Assembly: GCA_963844235.1 (NCBI GenBank)
Contig: CAWJNF010000005.1
Coordinates: forward strand, 310,001-374,000
Reading direction: 5' to 3'
DNA: 64,000 nt
Origin: CAWJNF01 sp963844235
Lineage (GTDB): Bacteria; Actinomycetota; Thermoleophilia; Gaiellales; Gaiellaceae
Positions 25,742 to 33,889 of the stretch are shown here, one piece after another. The position numbers were made by a program, and so were the translations under genes. The notes beneath the pieces are model-generated. The model was not told the origin of the DNA. It ran no database searches and was given only the letters and a program-made list of their open reading frames with translations. Positions within the stretch are counted from its first letter, which is position 1, and each line of letters begins with the position of its first letter.

Positions 25742-26079
25742 TTCTTCTCCTTCGGCGGCAACGCGCGGGCGAAAGCGACGCTCTGCATAGCCCAGGGCTC
25801 GAGCGCTCGCTTCGTGGAGACCGACTCGGCATCAACCCGAAGCCAGCCCTTCATCTCGCGTCCGCGCATCTCAAACGGTCGCGCACCGGGCTTGGCGAGG
25901 AGAGCCTCGGTCTCCTCCTTGGAGCAGTGGATCATCAGGCCACCCTCGCCGCTGACCCCCACCGCCATGTGGCCGTCGATCATGAAGCCGATGCCGCCGA
26001 ACATCTTCTGCTCGGTGTAGCCGTCCTCGGAGGCGATCAGCTCGCGGATCCGGTTGGCGAGATCCTCGTCGTAAGCCAT
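25738..26079 (-). CDS. TfoX N-terminal domain protein
   Basis: 113 residues from ATG 26079 (MAYDEDLANRIRELI). The signature EQKMFGGIGFMIDGHMAVGV followed by a helix-rich second half (KGWLRVDAESV, AMQSVAFARALPPK) is that of stand-alone TfoX/Sxy N-terminal domain proteins, which are widespread and not necessarily linked to competence. Its last four bases overlap the start of the methyltransferase gene. A 460-bp spacer lies upstream with no convincing gene. Confidence 0.88.
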   Translation of the reverse strand: MAYDEDLANRIRELIASEDGYTEQKMFGGIGFMIDGHMAVGVSGEGGLMIHCSKEETEALLAKPGARPFEMRGREMKGWLRVDAESVSTKRALEPWAMQSVAFARALPPKEKK

Positions 26080-26400
26080 CGTGACAATCATGGCGCATGG
26101 GGCCTTGACGCCGATAATCGGGCTTCGCCTGCTCGCCCTCGCCGCCGGGCTTCGGCATAACGCCGAGATCGGTCAACCTGGCCTGTGTTTCAGCGCCGAC
26201 GGCCACAAATTCGGAATCAACCATCTAGTGCTCGAGGTGGTCGAGGTCGAGCTCGAGATGTCGTCGAGCTAGCGCGCCGTTCCCTGTGATCTGTCCGCCA
26301 GGGCTGTGGTAGCGAGAGGGGCGTTACTCCGGCGGCACTGTTCCGGAATCTGCCCTCCGGGAAGGTCGCCGTCCGGGGCCGCGCAGGCACCGACGCGCGC

Positions 26401-26459
26401 CTCGCCTGTTCGGCCGACCCTGCCCCCCGTTGGCCGGGTACCTGCGTGCGTTGGTCAGG
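26401..26459 (+). repeat. Divergent repeat, left copy (flanks the hydrolase)
   Basis: The run CCTGTTCGGCC..ACCCTGCCCCCCGTTGGCC..GTACCTGCGTGCGTTGGTCAGG aligns with 27435-27495 at roughly three of four positions, with small gaps. The two copies lie about 1.03 kb apart in the same orientation and bracket the alpha/beta hydrolase gene. Confidence 0.5.
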
Positions 26460-26540
26460 CTCGAGCGGTCGTAACTGGCCGGACCTTGTAATCACGCGGC
26501 TGCTCTGCGACGCTCCGATCGTGCCCGTTCAGGTCGCGCC

Positions 26541-27350
26541 ATGATCGAGGCGAGCCGAGAGCACCTGGGTTGGGTTCTGCACGAATCCGGGCCAGAGAGC
26601 GCAGATCACATCGTCCTTCTGCTTCCCGGAGCGCTCTGCACGGCGGCCTTCTACGACGACCTGCTTGCGGAGCCGAGCATGAGCAAGGCGCCGATCCGCT
26701 TCGTTGCGACCACGGTTGCCGGATTCGGCGGGACCGCTCCTCCCACGGATATGAGCATGGAGAGCTACTCGAAGCTCGCCGGAAAGCTGGCCTCGGATGT
26801 TGGCTGCGACGCTGTCGTCGGCCACAGTCTCGGTGCCAACATCGCAATCGAGATGGCGTCCGCCGGAGAATTCTCGGGGCCGCTGGTACTTCTGTCACCC
26901 AGCTTCTCGCGCACTGACGAGTCCAGGGTCCCGCGCGCGCTCGATCGCCTCAGCCGTGTACTCGGGCACCTGCCCTATTCGCTGATGCTGAAGATCATCG
27001 GTCCGGCCATGAAGAGCGGCTTGCCGTCGGCCCGCCGCGAAGCACTGATCGCCGAGTTGAAGAAGAACGACCCTCATTTCATCCGCCGACAGACCCATCT
27101 GTATCTCGAGTACCTCGACCGTCACGGCTCGCTCGCCCCGCGTTTTGCCGACTCGGGCGTGCCGGCGTGGGTCGTGTACGGCGAGAGCGACGACGTCGGA
27201 ATCACCGACGACGAGCGAGACGTGCTCGAGGCGAGTCCTCACGTGAGCATCGTCAGGATCTCCGACGCGGGACATTTCACCCTCAACCAGCAGCCCGGAG
27301 AGATCGCCAAACTCGTCCTCGAGGCGGTAACAAGCACGGCGCCCCGCTGA
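26541..27350 (+). CDS. Alpha/beta hydrolase
   Basis: 269 residues. The oxyanion strand is VLLLPGALC, the nucleophile elbow GHSLGAN (Ser about 95), the acid is expected near WVVYGESDDVG, and the catalytic His lies in SDAGHFTLNQQPGEI. This is the compact esterase/epoxide-hydrolase-like plan. The gene is isolated between two divergent repeats and gene-free spacers, so it looks like a cargo cassette. Substrate unknown. Confidence 0.92.
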   Translation: MIEASREHLGWVLHESGPESADHIVLLLPGALCTAAFYDDLLAEPSMSKAPIRFVATTVAGFGGTAPPTDMSMESYSKLAGKLASDVGCDAVVGHSLGANIAIEMASAGEFSGPLVLLSPSFSRTDESRVPRALDRLSRVLGHLPYSLMLKIIGPAMKSGLPSARREALIAELKKNDPHFIRRQTHLYLEYLDRHGSLAPRFADSGVPAWVVYGESDDVGITDDERDVLEASPHVSIVRISDAGHFTLNQQPGEIAKLVLEAVTSTAPR

Positions 27351-27434
27351 GAGGAATGGACGTGGCTGGCAGCCGGCCGGCCCAAGCGCTGACCCCGAGC
27401 CGTTCGCCTCCCCCACCTTCGCGCCCCGGGGCAG

Positions 27435-27495
27435 CTCGAGCCTGTCCGGCCCGCCCCTGGCCCCCGTTGAGGCAGTACTTGGGCGCGTTGGTAAG
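27435..27495 (+). repeat. Divergent repeat, right copy (flanks the hydrolase)
   Basis: Counterpart of 26401-26459. Shared landmarks are CCTGTCCGGCCC, GCCCCCGTTG and GCGCGTTGGTAAGG. It begins 85 bp after the hydrolase stop. Confidence 0.5.
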
Positions 27496-27849
27496 GAGGG
27501 CGCCCCCGGTTCGAGTCCGGAAGAGAGCTTCGCGGAAATGCCTGCAAAAGCAGCCAATAATTTGTCTATTCCGTAAACGCCTGTCACGCTCGGGCACTCG
27601 CGGGCACTACCTGAAGTTCCCTCACCGCACGTGCGCGCTGACCGTGTTTGGCTTGTCAGTCGATCCGATACTCGCTGACCCCCTCTGTACCGAGGAGAGT
27701 CGCGATCACGGTCCTCCTCGAGCTTCTCGGTCGCAAGCCCTTACTTGCCTTGCGTGTGCGTCGTCGCAAGCGCATCGGCGAGGGCGCCGGCCCCCGACCC
27801 GAGCCCGTGCCAGGGCGTAGCTGCCTTCACGACGCATGCAGCCGGCTGC

Positions 27850-27891
27850 TCACGCGCCTACACACGCGGGAATTTCAGGGTCGTGCGATCA
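27850..27891 (+). repeat. Interspersed repeat, copy 1
   Basis: TCACGCGCCTACACACGCGG followed by GAATTTCAGGGTC and GTGCGATCATT. It matches 29133-29187 (copy 2), which has a short insertion before GTGCGACCATT. The two copies flank the HEPN-like gene. Confidence 0.55.
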
Positions 27892-28189
27892 TTCGCTAAG
27901 CATGGGGCTCGCTCAGAACAGCGTCGATGCAGCGCCTTCGCGGGTGCTCGGTCGGCCGTTCGCCCCGGGCGTTCGGGGTACCCGGGCAGCTTAGGCCCGG
28001 CGCGCGAGTTCCTCCGTCAGCGCACGCAGCGCCTCGCGCGGCGGTGACGCGTCCGAATTGCCATCTAGGCGCAGGCGCCGTTTCGGCGTACCCTCGTCGA
28101 GGCCGGCCCCCGCGCGGTTGCGTGGATGGATTCCGGGACGTTTGGGCCAGTAATGGGCCACATCGAATCGCGGGATAGAGTGGAGCTGC

Positions 28190-28852
28190 ATGAAATCGAC
28201 AACGCCCAAAGAGCTCGAACATCTGCGGACGAGCCTCGGGGAGTGGGCGCTCGGGGACGTTCGAAAAGCTGCCGCCGGCGGTGCGAAGGTCGGGTCGTTC
28301 ATTCTGGCCGGCGCGCTCATCGAGGCCCTCGCGGGTCTCGCGCACTCGCGCTCCACGGAGAACTCGAAGGCAGCTTGGGATGAGTTCGTGCCTGTTTTCC
28401 TTCCTCGCTACGACGGCCATGCCGAGGATCTCTATCGCGGTTACCGCGGCGCTTTGTCGCACTGGTACTCAGTGGACGGCTTCCGGCTCGTCGACGGGAC
28501 AGCCAACAAGCTCCGGCATTGGACGATCGAGGAGGGCGAACGGGTTCTTCATCTCGAGTCGTTCGTGGAAGACCTCGAGCAGGCGTGGAGGTCGTTCTCC
28601 ACGAAGCTCGACGATGAGGAGACCTTTCGCGATCGGGTGCTCGAACGCACGCGCAAGCGGCCACCGCTCGGCATCGTCGGCGGCGAGCCCCTTCGGACGA
28701 CCTTCGAAGTCGCCGAGGGTTTCAGCCTCGCTCTCGATGGCCGCCAGCCAACGCACTTCGGGATGCCCCCTGCGGTGCAGGCGGCTAGCGGGTCCCCTTC
28801 CGTACCAAGAGAACCCAAGCCGAATCGAGCCGCTCGGCGTCGTCAAGCGTAG
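28190..28852 (+). CDS. Hypothetical protein with possible HEPN RNase motif
   Basis: 220 residues. The middle is all-helical: KVGSFILAGALIEALAGLAH, then WDEFVPVFLPRY, AEDLYRGYRGALSHWYS, and LHLESFVEDLEQAWRSF. RGALSH fits the R-x4-H active motif of HEPN-domain ribonucleases, and the surrounding helix pattern (hydrophobic helix, aromatic-rich helix, R-x4-H helix) is consistent with that fold. The C-terminal 60 residues are less ordered and basic. If correct, it could be a toxin or defence nuclease carried by the element; no partner nucleotidyltransferase lies next to it. The start is ATG 28190, preceded by GGAG. The HEPN assignment is inference. Confidence 0.6.
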   Translation: MKSTTPKELEHLRTSLGEWALGDVRKAAAGGAKVGSFILAGALIEALAGLAHSRSTENSKAAWDEFVPVFLPRYDGHAEDLYRGYRGALSHWYSVDGFRLVDGTANKLRHWTIEEGERVLHLESFVEDLEQAWRSFSTKLDDEETFRDRVLERTRKRPPLGIVGGEPLRTTFEVAEGFSLALDGRQPTHFGMPPAVQAASGSPSVPREPKPNRAARRRQA

Positions 28853-29474
28853 GGCCGCCTAGATGCCGAGCTCCCTCGGACGAGACGTAAGGACCCCGAG
28901 GCAGCGACCGAGCGCCGCAGGTGAGTGAAGGGCCCGGTCGGCGAGGCGCGTCGGGGCTGGCTGGCTCCGTTGTCTGGAGCGTGACGGGCGCATTGGTGAG
29001 TGGCCGCGGACGAGCGGACGAGTGCCCACACACCCGGACATTCCGATTTCGGCCTATGGCGCTGCGATAATGGAGCCAGATCGAGCGTGGAGGCGAACGC
29101 TCTCGCTCGGCGCGCGGCCCGGGTGCTCCGCCTCACGCGCCTAGACACGCAGGAATTTCAGGATCCTCAGTCTCCTGTGCGACCATTGGCTGGCTTCGGG
29201 CGCGCACGGTCGCGGTCACACAGCCGGAGGAGCCGCGGCAGATCGGACGGCGAACAGTACGAGCTCGAGGCGCCCGCGCCGCTCGCTGCCGCCGGGCGGC
29301 GCCGAGACCTCCTCGATCGGCTCAACGGCGAGCACCGCTTCGGGGACTTCGTAACGCGTGAGTGTGCGATCCCGGCGCCGGGACCGCCGGCACGGGCGGC
29401 CTCAGTGTTGCCTCGCGATGACAGCCGAGGCCTCGGCTGGCCGGCTCGTTACGTGCTGGGGACGTGGCGGTTAG
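28853..29474. other. Gene-free spacer
   Basis: About 620 bp with long but low-quality open frames on several strands and no recognisable domain. It contains copy 2 of the interspersed repeat (29133-29187). Confidence 0.5.
29133..29187 (+). repeat. Interspersed repeat, copy 2
   Basis: TCACGCGCCTAGACACGCAG then GAATTTCAGGATC and, after about ten extra bases, GTGCGACCATT. It pairs with 27850-27891. Confidence 0.55.
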
Positions 29475-29756
29475 TCAGCCAGCGCCCCGGCGGCTGTTCC
29501 CGGCAGGTCGGGAAGGAGCGCAGCCAGCATTGCACCCGTCCTTCGCCGCCATCGACATGAGCCGGTAGCCGGTCACCCGCGCCATGCCGGCGATCTCCGC
29601 GAGGAGACTCACGGGAATGCCGAAGTCCTTGGCTGCCTCGATGCATCGCCCCAGTTCGGCCCGCGCCACATGAGCCTCCCGGTCGGCAGCTCGTACGCGC
29701 TCGGCGCCGATCCTGACGCGGGCGGATAACTCGAGGCACTCCTCCAGCGCCCTCAT
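29475..29756 (-). CDS. Small helix-turn-helix protein
   Basis: 93 residues from ATG 29756. After a charged helix (EECLELSARVRIGAERVRAADRE) comes IEAAKDFGIPVSLLAEIAGMARVTGYRLM, which reads as a resolvase/MerR-like helix-turn-helix. The C-terminal 25 residues are Cys/Arg-rich and unlike a domain. It lies alone between spacers, upstream of and divergent from the replication gene, so it may be the control protein of the element's replication module. No family is certain. Confidence 0.55.
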   Translation of the reverse strand: MRALEECLELSARVRIGAERVRAADREAHVARAELGRCIEAAKDFGIPVSLLAEIAGMARVTGYRLMSMAAKDGCNAGCAPSRPAGNSRRGAG

Positions 29757-29910
29757 CCGACGCAAGCGTAGCGACGCGTGTCGCCTGTTTCACCGATGGG
29801 ACAAATAACAAGCAAACACTGAACGGGCCCTCAACCGGAACCAGCGGACAAACAACCCTTTAGGCATATCTGCGGTGGCCGAATTCGGCTCCCAGCGCGG
29901 GCTGGGGCGC

Positions 29911-30160
29911 ACACGCACGCACGCGCCGCGCGCTGGCGGGTCTCGGCCGCCGGTACGCACGACCCTGGCCCCCGACCTGGGCGGCCGCGCGAAAGCCTGA
30001 GCGGGGAAGCCCGCGGCCACGCACGCACGCACCTGGCGCCAGGTGATCGGTCGGAGGCCTCCAAGCGAGTCTCGGCCGCCGGTATGCACGACCCCGGCCC
30101 CCCGACCTGGGCGGCCTCGCGAAAGCCTGAGCGGGGGGCCCCGGCACACGCACGCACGCA
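29911..30160. repeat. GC-rich repeat block upstream of the replication gene
   Basis: Two copies of a 68-bp unit (29940-30006 and 30069-30136), starting GTCTCGGCCGCCGGTA and ending GAAAGCCTGAGCGGGG, recur with a 129-bp period. Three alternating tracts of ACGC (29911-29924, 30018-30032, 30145-30160) separate and flank them. The block ends 270 bp before the Prim-Pol gene. Such arrays may bind replication or partition proteins; the ORFs through it are Arg/Gly/Pro-rich shadows. Confidence 0.8.
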
Positions 30161-30430
30161 AGAAGCGGCCGGGGGGCCTGACCGAGCGGTGCACTATCGT
30201 TTGGTCCGCATCTTCATTCGATGTGGGCCAAGGGCGTCGTCTGGCACCGGCGCCCTTGCCGTCTCCTGGGACTGTCGTCCGCCCGGTCTGTAATTAGTTC
30301 CGCCTTCAGAATGAGATGCAGTGCCAGCACCGGCGGCCGCCTGTAGGCGCTGGCGCCAAGAGGGAAACCCGAAGGCATCTGAGGCGCCCGGTCTCGAGTA
30401 CGGCCGGATCCCCGCGAGGGGCGTGGCGGC

Positions 30431-32735
30431 GTGAGCCCTGGCCGCGCTACCCCCTTCGTCGAGGCCGCCCACGCCTACGCCGGACTCGGATGGGCGCTCA
30501 TCCGCGCCGACGGGAAGAAGGCCCGCGGCGAGGGATGGCAGCACACGCGGCCGGACGCGCCCGAGCTCGCCGCCGGCAAATGGGCCGAATGGGGCACCCG
30601 CTGGAACGTCGGCGTCGTCTGCGGCACAAGCGGCCTCGCCGTCCTCGACGTCGACCAAGACGACGACCCCGACCAGGCTGCGCTCCAGCTCCTCGGCCTC
30701 GACGAGCTCCCCTACACCCCGATCGTCCGCACCGGCAAAGGACGCCTGCAGCTCTACTACCGCGACCCCGGCGGCCTCGACAAGAGAGAGCGCGACGGCT
30801 TCGAGCTCCGCGTCGGCCCGCACATGTGCCTCGCGCCGCCGTCGGTCCACCCCGACACCGGCAAGCCGTACACATGGCTCGAAGGACGCGAGCCCTGGAA
30901 CGTCCCGCTGGCCGAGCTCCCCGCGGTCCTCGTCGCCTACTTCGCCTCCGAGAGCGGCCGCCCGGCGGCGCCGTCCGTAGGCGACACGATCCCGGCCGGG
31001 GCCCGGAACGCGACGCTGACTAGCCTCGCCGGGACCATGCGCCGGCGCGGCATGACACTGACGGCGATCGCCGCGGCGCTGCGCGAGGAGAACGCGCGCC
31101 GCTGCCGGCCACCGCTCGGCGAGGACGGGGTGCGCGGGATCGCCGCCAGCGTCGCCCGCTACCCGCCCGTGGAGGATCCATCCCGTCAGGAGTCCCCCGA
31201 GGGCGCGCCAAGGGGCGACAACGTGATCTCGATTGACGCGTGGCTCGCCGGTCAGGCCGGGATCTCGAAGAAGAAGCTGCTCAAGGAGAACCCCGGCCTC
31301 AAGGAGCTCCTCCGCGTGCGAGACTCGCAGGCGTCGCAGCTCGTCGATCTCGTCGTCGCTGATCTCGAGCTGTTCCATACGCCTCTGCAGGAAGCGCACG
31401 CGAGCTTCCTGCGCGATCGCCATCGAGAGACCTGGCCGGTGAGAGCGTCCGGCTTCCGCCGTTGGCTCGCATGGCGCTTCCATCGCGAGCACGGATCCGC
31501 GCCGAACAGTCACGCGCTGACCGACGCCGCCGCCGTGCTCGAAGGGATCGCGCTCTTCGACGGCGCGGAGATGGCGGTGCACACGAGGATCGCGGAGCTC
31601 GACGGCGTCATCTATGTCGATCTCGCCGACGCCAACTGGAAGACGATTGCTGTCGCCCCAGACGGATGGCGTCTCGAGCTCGAGCCCCCGGTGCGATTCC
31701 GACGTGCACGCGGGATGCTGCCGCTCCCGATACCTGAGAGGGGCGGCTCGCTCGGCGAGCTCCGTCCGTTCGTGAACGTCGATGACGACGATGCCTGGAT
31801 CCTGCTCGCCGCGTGGCTCACTGCAACGCTCCGACCCGGCCGTCCTTACGCCGTGCTGATCCTGATCGGGGAACAGGGAGCGGCGAAGAGCTCGACGGCC
31901 CGCGCGCTGCGCAGCCTCGTGGATCCGAACGAGGCGTCGCTGCGGGCGCAGCCGCGCGACGCGGGAGATCTGATTATCGCGGCCCGTCACGGTCAGATCG
32001 TGGCGCTCGACAATCTCTCGTCGCTGCCGCACTGGCTCTCGGACGCGATCTGCCGTCTCGCGACCGGCGGCGGGCTCGGCAAGCGCGAGCTCTACACCGA
32101 TCTCGACGAGATCATCGTCGATGTCAAGCGTCCCGTACTCCTGAACGGGATCGACGAGCTCGCGAGTCGGGGTGACCTGCTCGATCGGTCGATCATCCTG
32201 ACCCTGCCGACAATCGCGGACGCCGACCGCCGCGACGAGCAGACGTTTTGGGCGATGTTCGAGCGGGCGCGTCCCCGCATCCTCGGCGCTCTTCTCGACG
32301 CGACAGCGACTGCGCTCGGACGGATCGACACGATCACGCTCGAGCGGATGCCCCGCATGGCGGACTTCGCGCGCTGGGTCTGCGCCGCGGATCCGTCGCT
32401 GCCCTGGGATCGGGCGGAGTTCATGCGCGCCTATCTCAGCAATCGCTCTCGGTCGAACGAGCTGGCGCTCGAGGGCTCGATTATCGCGCAGGCAATCCTG
32501 CAGGTCGCGTCCTGGCGGCTTCACCGGCACGCTGCGTGAGCTTCTCGCGGCGATCGACGCGCGCACGACGGAGAAGATTCGGGAGCGCAAGGACTGGCCG
32601 AAGTCGGCACGCGCGCTGTCGGGAGAGCTGCGACGCATCGCACCGAACCTTCGGGCTCTCGGGATCACCATCGAGTTCTCGGAGAAACGCTCGAGCGCGG
32701 GACGCATCGTGACGCTGAGGAGTGACGGTCAGTGA
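30431..32735 (+). CDS. Bifunctional Prim-Pol primase / P-loop helicase-like replication protein (frameshifted near C-terminus)
   Basis: The main frame (30431-32539, 702 residues) has an N-terminal archaeo-eukaryotic-type Prim-Pol domain (about 8-170) with GVVCGTSGLAVLDVDQDDD supplying acidic metal ligands, a primase C-terminal helical region (about 185-245), and an ATPase with P-loop GEQGAAKSS (about 480) and Walker B-like IVALDNLSSLP (about 527). The frame ends abnormally in WRLHRHAA. Sequence in the +1 frame from about 32515 (TGTLRELLAAIDA, then WPKSARALSGELRRIAPNLR, ending RSDGQ at 32735) supplies the C-terminal DNA-binding winged helix usual for such proteins. One missing or extra base near 32500-32515 would join them. 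It probably initiates replication of the excised element. The start is GTG 30431. Confidence 0.85.
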
Positions 32736-32923
32736 CGGTGTGTGACGGTCGAGTGCACGTCTGTGATGGTCGAGTAACGGTGTCGCAGATCTACCGCCAC
32801 CCCCTCGGCCGCATGGTTGAGCGAAATCGCGCTTCGAATGACGGTCGTGACGGTCAAAAACACCCCTCGTGCGATCCCTGCACGAGATATGCAAACGACC
32901 GTCACTACCGTCACGACCCGTCA
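32723..32923. repeat. Helically phased TGACGGT iteron cluster, putative origin
   Basis: Exact TGACGGT copies start at 32723, 32733, 32743, 32839 and 32848, with variants TGATGGT (32764) and TAACGGT (32775). Inverted copies ACCGTCA start at 32898 and 32907, with ACCCGTCA at 32916. Spacings of 9-11 bp keep them on one face of the helix. The two sets are separated by a relatively A-rich patch. The cluster starts inside the last codons of the replication gene, a usual place for an initiator's own iterons. Confidence 0.8.
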
Positions 32924-33143
32924 TTCAGCGACAACAGCGGAGTCCGCGCCGATGAGCGTCCCGGGCTCGCGGGACGTGGCGCTGCTCATCGTGCCCCCGC
33001 TCGAGGGCCGGGCCAGGGTCACCCCGCCGTGCTTCTAGGCACAACACTTTGTGCGTAGTGTCACCGCTGCTCACGAAGTGCGGGAGGGAAAGAACGCCTG
33101 CCTGGTCGACTGGCTCGCCGTCGAAACGCGAGGAGGCCGCGCG

Positions 33144-33356
33144 GTGAGCGCGCCCTCCGGCCGCAATTCGCCGACGCGCCTCGACGCGCTCGAGGACAAG
33201 GCCCGCACGCTCGACCGCTCGGTCGGCGCTCTCAATCGCGAACTCGCCGAGTTGCGCTCCCTGCTCTCAGACCACGCGGCCACGCTGGCCGGCCTGCTCG
33301 CCGAGCGCGACGAGTTCCCGACTGGCGTCGACGAGGACGGAGATGAGACGGCGTGA
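33144..33356 (+). CDS. Small coiled-coil protein
   Basis: 70 residues from GTG 33144, chosen because a perfect AGGAGG lies 7 bp upstream; a longer frame from ATG 33051 is less likely. The core is one heptad-patterned helix (TRLDALEDKARTLDRSVGAL then NRELAELRSLLSDHAATLAG) with an acidic C-terminus. Its stop overlaps the next start as GTGA. It is the first of a set of small genes between the iterons and the integrase; function unknown. Confidence 0.65.
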   Translation: MSAPSGRNSPTRLDALEDKARTLDRSVGALNRELAELRSLLSDHAATLAGLLAERDEFPTGVDEDGDETA

Positions 33357-33586
33357 GCCCCCGGCGGCGCCCACCGGCACAGCGGCTCGCCGAGACCCCC
33401 GGCGCCCTCCTCACGCGCACCGACCTTCGCAACCTTGGCCTCGAGCGCGGCGCCGTCGACGCGATCTTCCGCCAGTTGCCCGTCGTCGCCATCCCCGGCT
33501 ACAGCCGCCCCATGATCCGCGCCGAGGACTACCGAGCTCTGCTCGAGCGGTGCACCTACCACGACGGCGAGCGTGTGCGCCCGTAG
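33353..33586 (+). CDS. Excisionase-like small DNA-binding protein
   Basis: 77 residues from GTG 33353. LAETPGALLTRTDLRNLGLE, then RGAVDAIFRQLPVVAIPGYSRPMIRAEDYRALLE, has the winged-helix layout of AlpA/Xis-type recombination directionality factors: a helix-turn-helix followed by a VxxPGYSRPxI wing. It is coupled to the previous gene by a 4-nt overlap and lies about 300 bp before the integrase, the normal place for an excisionase. Confidence 0.65.
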   Translation: MSPRRRPPAQRLAETPGALLTRTDLRNLGLERGAVDAIFRQLPVVAIPGYSRPMIRAEDYRALLERCTYHDGERVRP

Positions 33587-33707
33587 GCTGCCGGTGGCGC
33601 GGCCGGGTCGGGTGTGTGCAAACGTCCTCCCCGGCCGCGCCCTGTCGTTATCGTTAGAGACGCACACACCCCGTGCCGCCAAGGCGGCGGCAGGAAGGAC
33701 GGACGAC

Positions 33708-33887
33708 ATGACCGAGGACACTGACCGTCAGGCTGGGCTGCTCGCCCCGCTCGCGGCCGGCGACCAGGTGCCCGGCGGATGGGAAGGCCGACCAGCCTGG
33801 TTCACCGTGCTCGCCGTGCTCGGCCCCGGCCGCTACCTGATCGAGCGGCCCGACGGGACGCGCAACGAGAGTCGCGACACCCAGTAG
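33708..33887 (+). CDS. Small protein immediately before the integrase
   Basis: 59 residues from ATG 33708, preceded by AGGAAGGACG. WFTVLAVLGPGRYLIERPDG suggests a small beta-barrel or SH3-like element. Its stop lies 2 bp before the TTG start of the integrase, so the two are probably translated together. No family recognised. Confidence 0.55.
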   Translation: MTEDTDRQAGLLAPLAAGDQVPGGWEGRPAWFTVLAVLGPGRYLIERPDGTRNESRDTQ

Positions 33888-33889
33888 CT

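Larger units (their letters stand above)
27351..28189. other. Gene-free spacer with tRNA-like scrap and repeats
   Basis: No intact gene in about 840 bp. It holds the right copy of the hydrolase-flanking repeat (27435-27495). A T-arm-like stretch at about 27507-27521 (CCGGTTCGAGTCCGG) resembles the end of a tRNA and may mark an old attachment site. The copy at 27850-27891 of another interspersed repeat and, on the minus strand, a frame ending REALRALTEELARRA (about 27991) related to the one ending at 23887 are also here. Confidence 0.5.

Noticed and set aside
26081..26272. 63-residue plus-strand ORF antisense to the TfoX upstream region
   Set aside because: No ribosome-binding site or family; the ending EVVEVELEMSSS is low complexity.
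26401..27495. Integron attC sites around the hydrolase
   Set aside because: The repeats lack matched RYYYAAC/GTTRRRY core boxes, cargo genes face both ways and no integron integrase is present.
29831..30180. Arg/Gly/Pro-rich ORFs through the upstream repeat block
   Set aside because: All frames give repetitive low-complexity protein produced by the DNA repeats.
32723..32923. CRISPR array
   Set aside because: Units are 7 bp with 9-11 bp spacing and include inverted copies; there are no spacers of CRISPR length and no cas genes in the window.
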